A DNA stretch of 64,000 nucleotides from contig OX485803.1 of NCBI GenBank assembly GCA_950295325.1, positions 32,913,554 to 32,977,553 of the forward strand, written 5' to 3'. The notes under the pieces are model-generated. The model ran no database searches. It was not told where the DNA came from and saw only the letters and a list, made by a program, of their open reading frames with translations. The position numbers and the translations under genes are program-made. The stretch is from Polytrichum commune (Eukaryota > Streptophyta > Polytrichopsida > Polytrichales > Polytrichaceae). Positions 22,219 to 35,374 of this stretch are shown piece by piece; position 1 is the first letter of the stretch; each line of letters begins with the position of its first letter.

Positions 22219-22689
22219 GATACCAATAAGTAACATTGTAAAGCTAATATGAAGCATGAGGTGTTATAAAAAGAACACTTTCTAGTGAATTGAAATTTGT
22301 TTGATTGGGGTAATAACTATCTATGTTGTTGAATCGAAATAGAGTGCCTTCTTTGTTTTGGTCTCCCTAAATCTACGTCGAGGAAGATGTAGATGTGATG
22401 GTGATCACTATTTCTCCACTCCCTCTAATTAGTGTTGAAGATGTGGTGGCAACAGTGGGGTTATGGTGGAGATGCTAGAACAAGAACAAGCCTCCTTCAA
22501 TAGAGAGAGAGAGACTGACAACCATGTTAAGGATGCGTGTCGTCACATGTGGGAGAGGGACATTGCCTGCATTCTAGTACTGTATGTGGATGATGTAATG
22601 TGAGGGAGAGAAGGAAAGGAAATTTAAGTTGGGTAAAATGGACAATGTTTTTATTCTAGTTTTTTGTTTGTCTGTTAAGGATTTATAAC

Positions 22690-23460
22690 AAACTTGCTTG
22701 GAATGCCATGGAACTTATTTAGTGGCAATGCGGTGAAGAGAGGCCAAGGGTATTTTGATTTTGGACTTGGGAATGTGAAGCCCTGTCTAAGGAAGATGAA
22801 GTGTGTCCTTGTTCTGAGAACATTACTTGTGCTTTTTGCAGAGTTGCTAAGTGTCTTGAATTGCAGGCTTCCACATGGAACGACATGTCCATATTGTACA
22901 CAGAGTACTTCCACTGCACCAACAAAGAATCTGCATAGGAATTCGTAGCAAGGAAAACCCTGGAACAAGTCAAAATTCAAGAAGATCCACTATTTGAGTT
23001 AATTTTGGTGATGCAGAAACACAAACATGTCCCATATGTTGCAATCGTTGATTTTAAGTGGTCTTCAACAACCCATATGTTCATTTATACGCAGTCATAC
23101 AGCGACTATGTATGAACATATGAATATATTATACACATCCCATAACTAACTGGGTTTGTTATCGCAGGACATATTCAGAACTTGTCGATTGTCATTCTGC
23201 AGGTTAGCTGGTCCCCATACACAATTCTGCAATAGGAAGAATTATCTTGTCGAATGACGTGTGCATTCCATCATAGAGAAATCCTCTTGTAGTCGAGTAG
23301 TTCAACATTTATCCCGACACAAAAGCTGCAGGTCTTGCTGTTGGGGTGCTTCTTGAGTCATATTTTGTGGACGAGAGTACTAATTCTCTGGTTCGGTTGT
23401 CTCCGACTCAGAAACCACGTCCAGCCTTTTTCTGGCATGCAGCTACCCATGCTTGAGGAC
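22690..23460 (+). pseudogene. Coding-like remnant of an unrecognised gene
   Basis: Two plus-strand pieces read like protein. The first (about 22,765-22,940) is Cys-rich (WECEALSKEDEVCPCSEN, then CAFCRVAKCLEL). The second (about 23,300-23,452) reads GLAVGVLLESYFVDESTN, then PAFFWHAATHA and a TGA. Between them the second frame contains TAG stops (near 23,275 and 23,298). I do not recognise the family. It could be the last exons of a decayed gene. Confidence 0.3.
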
Positions 23461-26100
23461 TCAACCTGCACATGCAGGTTACACATTCTCGTTTTATGTA
23501 TGACTCCCTCGTGCACTTTCCTGTTCAACTGTATATTCATTTGTATTTTGAATCAATCGTTCCTCGAGCGAGCAAGCAAGCAAGGATCAGATTTTGAACG
23601 ATGTCAAACATCAAATTCAAATTCCAAACTTGTAAAACATTTTCAAAATTCTAATGTAAATACATCTGTATTGCAAAATGATCTGTGTACTTTGGTATGA
23701 CCTGATTTTGTGCACTACCTTCGTAACAAGGACAATGATGTGGATCTCGTGTTCAAACTTAGAAGACATGCCAACTTGAAATACTACTGAATAGTATCAT
23801 GGTGTTGTACAAACTGCAAAGAATGGTTCACACTTTTAAAAGGCTGGTCCCTGCCTTTCAGAATCTTGACTGCTAATTAAAGTATCGGAATTGTCAAAAC
23901 TGAGAACCTGTGAATTTGGTTTAACAGCACTACACGTAAATGGTTTTCGGCTTGCATAATTCCAAATAGTGAGTGACACAAAATATCAGAATCGACAGAG
24001 TGATGTTTATCTCTTCACCAATCACTTCAAAGTTCAAATTGACTATAGTTTGTGCAACATCTTTGCATGCTACCAGGAATTTGTTGACAATTGTTGTTGT
24101 CCACCATCAACAATGAGAGTATGATTTCGATGTTTTCTACCCTTTGCAATCATAATGGATTGGATATTTTTTGTGACGAGACTTGCTACCGGGATTGCCA
24201 AGGAGCCTATACAAGGTAAGGCGTACGAGTGCCAAGGCCATATAGGTCACATGTGTCATGTAGTAGGTCGGATCCGAATAAATATTGTACATAGCCAATG
24301 ACTGATTTGCTTGAGCCACAAAGATCATCCAAAAATCATTCACAATGAGGCTAAATACAATTCATATACATCCCTACAAGCTACAATTGAATGAAGGTAA
24401 GGAAAGGAAGGCCCATTTTCAAGCATATGTTAGGTGTGCTCTAAACCATTGAGATTTTACTAGTTCAAAATTTGACTATGGTATATATGCCACTTGAGCC
24501 TAGTTACATGAGCCCCTGTTTGAAGGTGCAATTCATGAGAGAAAGAGAGAGAGACTACACAACCCCATTAAGGATATGACACCTAAACATGATTAATGAA
24601 GATAATGATTGCCTATGTTTATGAAATATGTATTTGTCACATCATATAGTGAGTGTGGAGTACTTTATGAAATATGAAGATGCGGTTGACTCTCTAAACA
24701 TGTGTGTTTATGGTGTTTGTTCCTTGATCATCACCCAACCACACACCAATCAAATATAGATGTATGATCAAGAAAAGTAATGAAATAATGCCCTCATACC
24801 TTAGGAGCAATTGTTGGATACTTGAAAACAAGACGATGCAATAGTGAACACAATTGGGAGAACCTATGTAGTTGTCAAAGAATCATCAAACCTCTTCTTT
24901 CTTTTGATAACCACAATTGGGCCATAAATACTTCAGGAGCGATTTCCAATGTGATTGTTGTTGGTGATGTTTCATCATACATTTGCTAATTCATCACATA
25001 TTTCACGACGTGAATACGATCAATAGAAGATAGAGAACAAGAAATACAAACACCTGCACACCTTACCTTATATATTGTTCCCAACAACATCACAACTGCT
25101 TGGCCAATGAGAATGAAGCAGCTCCCTAGGTACGTTAGTTAAGTGCGAGGGATGGTCTGGGTTTTGAATGTTGGCACATGCACCATGTGGGAGGACGCCA
25201 TATATTTGAAATCTGCTTAGCGTGCAGTGGAAGTTGGAACCATAGCAAGTACCTTTATACGTAAGGTAGAGGATGGTAAAACCAACACCCTCTACACCTC
25301 CCGATCACCGACACTCTATTACCTTGAACCGTTCCCTATGAAAAGGAAGTGCCCGGGCTCACAAAGTGACGGGTTTAGGTGTCATTAATGTCGCCACCAA
25401 ATACCAGCCTTCATTGCCTTCATATAGGGTAAGTAGCGGTTCCACTTTATATTAGGTCAGTTCAAGGAGAGCTTAGGGTGGCTTGTTAGTACCTAATCTA
25501 GTCATTTTATTCACAGTGGTTGGGGAAGATTCAAGCCCACAAAAAGACAACGTTATGAGTAGCGTTATGGGGTCAGTTATGAGTAGCAAGAGGGTTAGTT
25601 TTTGGTGGGATCGTGGAGGTGATCATGTTGGGCTTTGATCTAGCTTGGGTCTAGTGCCCAACTATATTTTTTTGGTTCTAGGCAATGAAAGTGGGGTCCT
25701 CACCATATGCAAGGTCGTCACACACAAGACCTAGGGATTGGTTTAAGGAAGATAGTGGTTTTGACTTTGAATATTCATCAAATATTCAATTGAGGCTAGT
25801 TTTTTTTTTTCTTTTTTTTTCTTTTTTCCTTTTTTTCCTTTTTCTTCTGCATAACTATGTTTAGCCCAAAGGTTAATATGCGATTTTTTCTTTAAAAATC
25901 AACCACATAGCCATATGTATGTGCAATAGCTTAAGAGTTGGTTTATGCACCTCAGTTGGGTGTCAAAAGAAAGCTTGAACAGGAGGGCACACATGCAGCC
26001 AGCCTGTTCTGCCTTGATGCTGAAGAATCATTGAATTTGTCCAATGTTTACAAGCACTGAAATGCCGAGTCTGCATTGTATTTATCATTATATACTACAC
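23461..26100. other. Intergenic, no gene seen
   Basis: No supported gene. Open frames are short and without recognisable motifs. A T/C-rich tract lies at 25,799-25,850. Confidence 0.5.
25799..25850 (+). repeat. Polypyrimidine (T/C) tract
   Basis: About 50 bases of T runs separated by single or paired C. Confidence 0.8.
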
Positions 26101-26106
26101 AAAGGG

Positions 26107-26712
26107 TGGGCCAGGGGCCTATTAGAGTAAAGGTGCCCATAACCGATCACTTAAGAGATTTTGCACCAAATCTAGAGAAGTATAAGGCGGTGCACAAATT
26201 TTCCATGTAGGAAGATAGAAATCAAGAGGATTGCATATTTTTCAGTGATTTTATTCCTTAAATTAAAATAACTATGAATTTTTAAAACCAACAATTGGCT
26301 CAAACATATTACCAATGTTTAGAGTATGTCATAACCACTCATTTTAACTGCTCGTTCCTCCTCACTCTAGCACTCATTCTCCACCAAGCAACTTAGGGCC
26401 ACTTCACACATAAGCCAAGGGCCGGGACCATGTACATTAGAGGCACCTATTCCCAATAAGGACCCCATCAACAAACTATAGAGTACTAGAATTTTGGTTA
26501 AAATGTTTGGGCCAACTTTTGGCTTCAAAAATTCATTAGTAATTTCAATTTAAGGAATGAAATTACCGAAAAATTGCAATCCTCTTGATCATTATTTTCT
26601 TACACAATTTTTTTTTTTTGCATTGCCTTATACTACTCCAGATCTAGCATAGAATCTCTTTAAGTGATCGGTCATGGACGCCTTTATTCTAATTGTGAGG
26701 GCCCTTGGCTCT
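26107..26712. mobile_element. Foldback-type element with arms of about 200 bp
   Basis: The left arm (about 26,107-26,305) matches the reverse complement of 26,490-26,712. Shared landmarks are ACCGATCACTTAA, GTATAAGGC, ATCAAGAGGATTGCA and TTCCTTAAATT. The loop (26,306-26,489) has no ORF. A further inverted match joins 26,396-26,435 (GGGCCACTTCACACAT) with 26,945-26,995, so the fold may be nested in a larger palindrome. No clear target duplication was found. Confidence 0.65.
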
Positions 26713-27019
26713 CATCCAAAGGTTGTACCCGTTATTCAAATTACATGGTTCGTTGGAATTTGCATGAAAACCTACCTCTTGGAGATGGACCTAACGCAAA
26801 CTCTGACCTACCATGAAACATTATCCATAGTCTACCACATAGATTTATCGTTCATGATAATTTCTTTGGACCCTTAGACCTTCACCTTCTAGTGTAAAGT
26901 GAACTTGAATGGCCTCAACCTTTTCGACCAACGAGAGATCTTAGAATGCAACAATTGGTCAGGGGCCTTCAGTCCCATGTGTGAAGTGGCCCTTGTTTAC
27001 ATTAAGGACGCTTTTCAAC

Positions 27020-27231
27020 AAGCTGCTAGTTACAGATGAACCGGTTGAGTTTGAGAAATAACTGGTTGAAGTTCAAGACTTGAGGAGAATTACCGATCAT
27101 TTAAACAGAACCTATAGAAGAATATACCTCAAATAAATAAAGAAAGACCCGAAAGATCGGAACATGTAACCAGTTGGAAATGGAAAGAAACACTGGGAGC
27201 TTGAGCGATAATGCCCAGAAATGTCCCCGAT
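27020..27231. repeat. Dispersed repeat, copy 2 (partner at 2.6 kb)
   Basis: Collinear with 2570-2800 on the same strand, with many substitutions and small gaps. Confidence 0.6.
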
Positions 27232-30200
27232 CGGAGCCTGCGATGCGACCCACGACGTGAAGTTATTTAGGGTTAGGTTGTGCTTTTTCAAATGAGAGGC
27301 CGCCTTGCTGCTTCCATGCACCGACCACATTGCAGCTGCAGTCATCTTCAATCATGGATGCCACTTAATAATTAACTTATTCGACTCTGGCAGTTCGGTC
27401 GCATGTCTCACCTGACTCCCACACCAGTAACATGCCAGGTGGACGAGTCAACCATTGCGTCACCTAGCTCTCTCTGCACATTACTTATACTTAAGTGAAT
27501 CAATTACACACTCGGCAATCATGCTAGGGTATCGTTCACGTGCTACTTTCACCCAACTTAAGTTACCTGTAAATCAGGGATGCCACCTCTGCAACCTGCG
27601 AAAATGAAAAAGAAAAAAACAACAAAGTTCATGGACAAAGTTGTGGAACTTAGGGCCTAACCACACGACATGCACTGAGCCAGTCAATAGTTCCTGGCTA
27701 GGAATTGGGTCTATGGATTTGTGAAGATCTTTCTCTTTTTGGACACCCAATACCACACACCCTGCAGGTTTTTCACATGCTATGGTTGCAGTTTTTGAAT
27801 TGTAACCTCTTTTTCCAAGCACTTCCCCTTGGAAGCTACCACAAGAGTCGCAAGTGCCACTTCATATGACAAGTTATTGAACAATGACTTTAACTTCCAA
27901 TTGTGTTGTGGTAGTATATGATTATGATAATAGTCCAGTTTTGATTGTTTTTTTCACTATTCGACATTTATTTATGTATATTTGACATCAAAAAAATAGA
28001 CATTTGAGATTTTCCATCAAATTTTAATAGCATAAAATTCAAGTAAGCACTAAGGGTTCACACATCCTCCATAAAATTTATGTATATCAGAGGTATTGTA
28101 GGATCCTATGATAGAATTGCACCAATCAAGAAGTCCATATTTTGAAAAATGTCTAGATTTACTTAAAATAACATCTCTCTTGTTCTCCTATGTTTGTGTT
28201 ATAACATGATGTGTATGGAAAGAAGGAATTATTGTAGGTGAGAGGGAAGTATTGCATATGGGCGTACCTCTCATTCATCCAACATAAAAGCCTAGAAATA
28301 ACATGTAGCCCAAAGATTATTTAAGTAAAGAAGCTAATTTAACAACATATTCAATTGTAAAGATCTTGAATTAGTCTAATCCAAGTCTTTTGAGATGAAC
28401 TGGCCACAAACATACAAAGAGTTCAAGTTTATGTTTTGGATGGATGAGGGTTATGCTTGTATTTGATAATGCCCTCTCACTAATATCACATACGAACGAA
28501 CCTCTCATTCATCCAACATGAAGACTTGACCCTTATATGTTTTGCCCATTCATCTCAAATTTCTTGAACTACACTAATTTGAGTCTTTAAAACTAAGTAT
28601 GATGTCAAATCAACTAAAAGGAATAACCTCCAGACTGCATATTAGTTTAGGGCTTTTAATGTGGGATGGATGAGAGGTATGTTCATATGAGATGATTCCC
28701 TTTCGGATAGGACTTATGGCTCTCAGGAAAAGTGTGATCACAACCTACACCGACCCCAACTAATTGAGTGGAGCTCATTTCTAGCTCATTGCATCAATAT
28801 TTCACCCCATTGCACTATTTCCCTCTAACCCTCATCTCATGTAGCAATTTTGTAATAAAAAGAGGGGATTGTTAAATGCACCACACACTGGTTAAAACAA
28901 CCACAAACAATCCATACAAGAGCGTTGGCCAAGTTGTTTGATTCATTTAGTTCAACAAGTTTATCAATTCTAACACAAAGCCAATATCTTGCTCCTCTTC
29001 ATGTGTGCGATGAAAAATCAAATTTCGGCAAGTCATGTGACTGCGCGACGTGTCTCTGTGGTTGTTGTAAGAAACTACATGGTCGATTGAACAGTCCCCT
29101 ACAAAGAGATAACATTTGCACCCGACATGAACTTTGAAATGTGATCATCGCATAGTACATCAAAGAGCTTTTCTGAGTACAAGGAATTACAAGCCTTGCA
29201 CATATGAGAGAAGACCATGGTGTTCTACAGGATGGGATAGGCCATTTGGTAAGGTATAATTAAGGACTATATTATACGTTTAATGTAGTGTAACCCACAC
29301 TACTTATAAATGACGCATGTAGGTGATCTTCAATTCATTGAATGGCAACCATACAGAGAGGGAATTATTGCATGAGTGTGCTTCTCGTCATCCAACATAA
29401 AAAGTTGACTTTGTATAGGTTTGTGAGTGATTCATGTCAAATGACTTGGACTAGACTATTTCATATATTGGATGAATGAGAGATACGCTCTTATGCAGTG
29501 GTTCCCTCTCTTCTCATATGTATGACGATTCTGTTCCTAATGGCTGCAACATGAGTATCAAATTGTACACTTAGAAATGGAAACTTCTCAAGCATGTTTT
29601 GGGTCCACTTGCGGTGCACCATGCCAATCTATCAATTATCTCAGTAAGTCTGCATCTACTTTTGGCCATGCCGATCTATTAATCCTCAATCCTGTCATTT
29701 TCAAGCACTTCATTTGGAAATTTTGGTTTAGAGTGTTGCCCACTGTTTCTGGATTAATCAACCAAACACATTCATGAATCATTGCCAACTTCTGATTCAT
29801 CATGTTGCAGAAGATATTTGTTGAATTCCTTGCTCTACAATGCTTAAAAATTTGTGCAACAATACCTATGGGAAAAGCCACGACTTTGAATTGCTCACAC
29901 GGGCGCACATGTAACTTGGCTCTACAGAAATAACGGAGAGGAAAAACATCCAAAATTGAACCACATGCAGGATCTTGCCATTCAATAATTCATCAGCTCT
30001 CATAACCACCATGAATGGCAGCAACATACCTTTCGATGACATATTGGACAACGTTCATGTTTCCAGAGATTTAGGGCTATAATTACCTCTGCCTTTGATA
30101 CAGGGGCAAAGAAGGCTTAGTAAAGGAAGGATTAGGGTAATAGCGTTCTTTGGATAACACCAAACCCTGTTGGCAAAAATAAATAAACATTGGTTCTTGC

Positions 30201-30570
30201 TTTCAATTGGATCATATGGGGACTAAGAGTTGGTAGAAGCAAAATCTCTGCCAGAGGCAAGATGCAGCAAGCAGTGGATATATGATTTTACGGCTTGCAA
30301 TTCTCCCAAGAACAAAATTGAACTTGTTCTGTGTAAGCGCAGAATTTCAGAAACACGGGTACCAACACCTGAAGCATGGTATACAATGCTTGAGCCTATT
30401 CAAGTGGGCCAACCTCCTGTCTCTGTAAATAGCGGTCGATACTTGTACTGGATCCCTGTTGGCATCAACTTATCGACTTATGGAATTTTAACTTCGATTT
30501 AAACTGGAGAGAGCAATACTAGAATCTATGTCAAAGTTGGTGGCAAATGTGGCAACGCTGGTGATTAAAC
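27232..30570. other. Intergenic, no convincing gene
   Basis: Open frames at 29,636-29,953 (minus) and 30,230-30,502 (plus) are about 100 and 90 codons long and lack any motif I can name. The rest is AT-rich and non-coding. Confidence 0.45.
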
Positions 30571-30573
30571 AAG

Positions 30574-32348
30574 TTAGGCAGCAGCAATTCCATCAGCAAC
30601 GGATGTCAGAGTGGAGGGAGTGATGGTGTTCTCCCCTAGGTAAAGGTCCAACAGTGCTTCCGCCACATTGGCATCCTCAATTGTGTAAGCCACCTTCTCT
30701 GGAAGTGTGGCGTCTTCTGAGATGGAAACCTGTAATGGGCAATCGACAGACAAAAATTGAGTTAAGTGTCTGCAGCATCTTGATATTGGCAAAGGATTTG
30801 ACAAGAGCAGAAGTCGCTGTAACCTACGACCATCAACATGGGTTTATCGTATGAAATGGACCAGGTTTTGTATGGGATGAGCACGACTAACGACTCCAGC
30901 TGGTAGCCATATCAATACTGGACATAGCCGGATGATTGGGACCAGTCGAGAAGGTTAATGACATGGGGATGTCCGCTATCTGGTACGAATTAGGGTACTT
31001 GGCTATGGAGGATATTAAGTGCATACTGTGAGCCAGTCACAACATGGTTAATTAGTGACCTGGGAACGTTGGCTACCTGGTACAAAGAACACTGACTGTG
31101 GAAGATTTAGGCATCATAACAAATCAGCGAGACCTGTCCCAAAATCGGCTACAGAGGTAATTTTAGGAAGATATATATATGAGATGAAGTGGGCAAGACT
31201 TGGTTCTTCGAGTGAGTGTTTGCATGAAATGGGGAGCTATGGCAAAGGAGGGAAAAAAAACCTTGACAGTGGATGGGGAAGGCCAGTGGTAGACAATGTT
31301 GGAGCCCTTGGGGAAGGTGTGGGGTTGGAAGAATGCCACCAGATTCTCGAGGGCCTCTTCTTCGGCTTCCTCGTACTTGTCATTGTTCACCAATCTGTCT
31401 CTCAAAGACGACTGCAAAGCACCGCCATAGGGAGTTCCTTTTACACCCTTGATGATGGAGATCCGCACCAGTTTTTCCACAGGAGCTGCACGCACACACA
31501 TGAATACCATACGCTCAGGTCTACTTTGGCACGTCTCTGCCTAAATTCAATTCCATGTCATCTCGTCCAACAGTCCAACAAATCACATGATGACATGTGG
31601 ATACAAATTTCTTCCCTCCAAGGCAGGGGCTCCTTTGAGGCCGTTTGAGACAGGGTATGTGGTTCAAAGAACTATTTTTTCGTACCTTGGATGAGTTCTT
31701 TGTGGAAACCACTGTCGTCCTCCGTAAGCTCAGCAGCAGGCTTGCCCTTCCAGTTCTGCAGGTGCTCGCTGATTGTGGGCTCTGTATAGAAGCCAATGGC
31801 TGTAAACCTGATTTCCACGGTCTCAATCTCCATGCCAGTGATGCCTGCACAGATCATTAATGGCACATGTGGGAACTATCAGGATAACAAACTACACTTA
31901 ATATGATATTCAGGGTCACCAATTCTAATTGGCTTGCTCAATACTAATTGTAAACCGTGGTGTAGTGTCACTGACACTAAATGTTAGCGCAACATTATTT
32001 GTCATTCCTTGTGAAAATTTTGGGGGATTATAGATTTACAGTGTTGCAGTTACTGTCACTTACCAAGTGATTTTTCATCCAAATTTCAATCATCCATGAC
32101 AATATTTCATCGCAAGTTGCAACCAGGGGAGTAACTTTTGTAGCTCATAATTTTGCAATGCATAGGATACTAGCCTATTGATGAGGTTTACAACAATTAA
32201 AGAAACTTTGATTGGGTCTGACCAATTCAGTGAAGACAATGACACCAAACTCACCATAACCCATCAACTCGAGCGCAGTTGAAGAGGATGGTGGTGTGAG
32301 CTTGGCTGAGAATTCCACATCATCAACCTTCACAGCTTGAGGACCCAT
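30574..32348 (-). CDS. CHIL: Chalcone isomerase-like protein (CHIL, type IV CHI fold)
   Basis: Four exons give a 210-residue protein: 32348-32255, 31844-31686, 31485-31262 and 30729-30574, all with GT-AG borders and matching phases; TAA at 30574-30576. The chalcone isomerase fold is clear: [10 protein letters not shown] (residues 8-17), [11 protein letters not shown] (43-53), [13 protein letters not shown] (63-75), GTPYGGALQ (101-109) and [12 protein letters not shown] in exon 3. Compared with catalytic chalcone isomerase from memory, the active-site Arg is Thr34, the Asn is Ser and the C-terminal Thr is Leu, while Thr46 and Tyr104 remain. Together with GITGMEIE and VKGTPYG this fits the non-catalytic type IV group, which in plants binds chalcone synthase and raises flux to flavonoids in the cytosol. 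The start is the only Met before the conserved N terminus; an acceptor-like CAG just upstream allows a 5'UTR intron. Confidence 0.92.
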
Positions 32349-34700
32349 GATGCCTGCCTGCACCAGAAACGCCACAAAAAGCTCCCGAACAATCAAGATC
32401 CCACATGCTCACATTCTGAATTCACTCTGTCAAGCTTCACTCTGATTCATTTCTCCATTTATGTCCTTTTTGTGCTTCTCTCCTTCCATGGGCCTAATTC
32501 AAGTGTACACTTATACATGAAATCTACTGACAAAATTACGAATGCTTTGGACCAGGAGCATTTGAGATAATTAGCACATCAATTTCAAAACTTTCATAAA
32601 GTGTCACTAACACTCACTTCCTGAAGGCTGTGATGAATTTCTTGAGGATGCAGTGGACACTAGATGAGGCCTGTGTTTCAGGCTGCCAGTGAGAAGATGA
32701 TGAGAATAATCACAGCAGAGAGCAAATCGCAAGGCTTCAGAAGTCTTTGAAATTCGTTGTAGCGCAACCTGGTAAGAGCGAATTGCTTACAGTGCTGGTG
32801 ACCTTTCCACTATGAACCCATAAATCATAATGCTGATAACAGAGGGGAGAGGGAGACCGAGATGGTTTGATATGACAGGAGGCTTGAGTCTGGCAGCTCA
32901 CATACCTTCTTCAATTATATGTATGTAGGATGTCACAAATGCCCAAATTCCAAGACTCCACAGGTGGCATTCCTTGAGAATCGCCCGGCGTTGACCTTTG
33001 GCTACCTGTTCAAGGTCAAAAGTGCAAAAGTTTGGAGGCAAAGTCCCAGTTTGGACTTCTTTTCCTTTCCATGGGACTCTTTTTCAAATGAGTCGTCCCC
33101 TATTGCTTACCTCCTCAAACAATTGATGGGTGGCCCTCTCAGATGACGAGCTGCAGTAGCATCGAGCCATCCATGCACTCAAGCCATTTTACAAAGCAAT
33201 ATTGGTCTGCTTATGGACAGAAACCAGAGGTTATGGATGTCAAAATGCTTTCGTATGAACATACCAGTAGCATGGGGTTGTTGAAAATGCTCTCCATTAC
33301 GGATAAGCATCCAGTTTTGAAACTCGCTGTATGGTCATGGTTCCTTTCTCAACGCAGGATATTAGAGGTGCATCCAAAGCACAAAATTAGTCATCAAATT
33401 CTAGACACAAGTTCGCTTAGCATGGATATTGATTATCATAGAAGGCTCTCCATTCTGATGGTAAGTAATTATGCTCTCCTCATATGATGCCACATGTCAT
33501 TCCTACATTGGATGAGAGACCCTTGAATCCCAAGTGGAAACTACACTCCAGCCTTTGTAAAGATGAAATAGATCGTTCGCTATGGTACTTTGGATTTGAA
33601 GAGTCCAAATCGATCTAAGGGGTGGTTTACACTAAGACCAAAGGAGGGAACACTTTGAATCTTGATTGGTTGAGAAGTTGTCTCTAGTCCAAGTTGGGTT
33701 TACACTTAGACCAAGGCCCATGCCATTCCCGAGATGAAAAGTCCACATGGAATCGTATGCGGCCAAAGCAAACACCTAATGTTATCTCAATTGCTACGAG
33801 TGTTTTCTTTGACTGGGTCCTCTTTGACATTTGAGGTAACCCTAGCATACTTTTGGGAAACCATAACATCCTAAATCTTACACCTAGAGGTTCCATTTTC
33901 TAGAATCAAAGCTTATGAAAATAAACCTTTTCGTTTAAAACAATAGATATGCACAATGCGTTACATGTTTACAATATTACCATGTATTAAAGAAATACCT
34001 TGTATCTGTGCATGTCCTCTCCAAACAACAACAAGAGGGCTACTTAAGAACATAAATTATTTCAATTTGTACAAATGAAAAAAGGTTAGAATATTAGGGG
34101 GAGGGACGTTTTAAAAAAGGATAGGATGGAGATATATTTTGGTAACTTACTAGATACTTTTATTTAAGTGTTTTGTGATGAGGTGTGAATCTAATAGTAG
34201 TGTGAGGCCAAACCCACCACCCTTAAGCGTCCTAGTCCGGGTAATGGGTTTGGATATCACATGTGTAACATAAAAAACTTGTAGTAATGTGGAATGTACA
34301 TTCTACCTTGGTGGACTCACAACTTACTTCAAGTCATGACATTTTATTAGTGTGATCCTCTTGCATAGGTACATCCTTGGCTTTCTCAAGAGTCCATCCC
34401 GCTGCCTTTGCCACGCATACCCTCAAGGATTTCCCTCTTGCAAACTTGGTCCTGACTGACGATTCTTCACTAGTGCATAACACCTCGCTGAGGCTATGGC
34501 TTGTTGATTCCATGAGGCACATAAGTCTTTAATACAAGTGTTGAAAAACACTTATATAACTTATCTTTGCCTTCTTGTCCCTTACAACTCCTCCTCAAGT
34601 TCACACCTTAATGTGTCTACTAACACAACTAGATTGACCCAAGTAGCATGGCTACCTAGCCCAACTAACTAGCCCCGTTAACTTAGTAGTAAATTAGTTG
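32349..34700. other. CHIL upstream region and intergenic DNA
   Basis: The first several hundred bases (32,349 onward) would hold the promoter of the minus-strand CHIL gene. Plus-strand frames at 32,919-33,146 and 33,143-33,487 are open but unrecognised. No other gene is supported. Confidence 0.45.
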
Positions 34701-34705
34701 GTTGA

Positions 34706-35058
34706 CCCAGCTTAGAACCCGTAGTCGCAGCTGGTCTTAACCCAGCTTAGAATCACAGTCGCAGCTGGTCTGAACCCAGCTTAGAATCACAGTCGCAGCT
34801 GGTCTGAACCCAGTTTAGAGCCCCAGTCGCAGCTGGTCTGAACCAACTTAGAGCCCACAGTCGCAACTGGTTTGAACCAGCTTAGAGCCCACAGTCGCAA
34901 TTGGTCTGAACCCAGTTTAGAACCACAGTCGCAGCTGGTCTGAACCCAGTTTAGAACCACAGTCACAGCTGGTCTGAACCCAGCTTAGAGCCACAGTCGC
35001 AGCTAGTCTGAACCCAACTTAGAATTACAGTCGCAGCTGGCCGAACCCAGCTTTCGGC
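34706..35058. repeat. 34-bp minisatellite, about ten units
   Basis: Ten consecutive units of 33-35 bp beginning CCCAGCTTAGA (34706, 34741, 34775, 34809, 34843, 34877, 34911, 34945, 34979, 35013) plus a partial eleventh. Core is CCCAGCTTAGARCCACAGTC followed by GCAGCTGGTCTGAA. Units touch directly, so this is a tandem array and not a spacer-repeat array. It is followed by a looser run of AATCTAAATGCTATAA-like units (35,093-35,170). Confidence 0.95.
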
Positions 35059-35349
35059 TAATCCCACAAAATTAAGTGCTAATGATCCAACATAAATCTA
35101 AATGCTATAAGTCTAGGTGCCATGAATCTAAACACTATAAATCTAAATACTATAACTCTAAATGCTAGAAGTTGAACACCCTGAGCTAAGTGTTTGTTTC
35201 TAAGTGCCTTAAATCCAAGACTACATCCAACAATATGAAGCTAATCTTCAAGACTAATTGGCCTTGGTTTGAAACCTCGCACACACACGTGTTCCTCTCT
35301 TGCTTCTCATACACCCACACTTATAACACATGGGGTACCAATAAGCACA

Positions 35350-35374
35350 AAAGAAAGAAAGAAAGAAAGAAAGA
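35350..35374. repeat. (AAAG)n microsatellite
   Basis: About six AAAG units in a purine-rich stretch. Confidence 0.85.

Larger units (their letters stand above)
20995..22670. other. Intergenic, no gene seen; C-run and short repeats
   Basis: Nothing coding is supported. It holds a segment at 21580-21720 that recurs at 36.58-36.71 kb and ends in a C-run (21707-21717), and a (GT)n microsatellite at 22.2 kb. Confidence 0.5.

Noticed and set aside
30230-30502. Plus-strand 90-codon frame faintly like an F-box-protein C-terminal region
   Set aside because: Likeness rests on a few residues (LYWIPVGIN); no F-box or kelch motif is visible.
33143-33487. Plus-strand 114-codon frame
   Set aside because: No recognisable motif, splice context or similarity; treated as chance.
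34706-35058. Regular direct repeats reminiscent of a CRISPR array
   Set aside because: Units are contiguous with no unique spacers, and the window is eukaryotic; it is a minisatellite.
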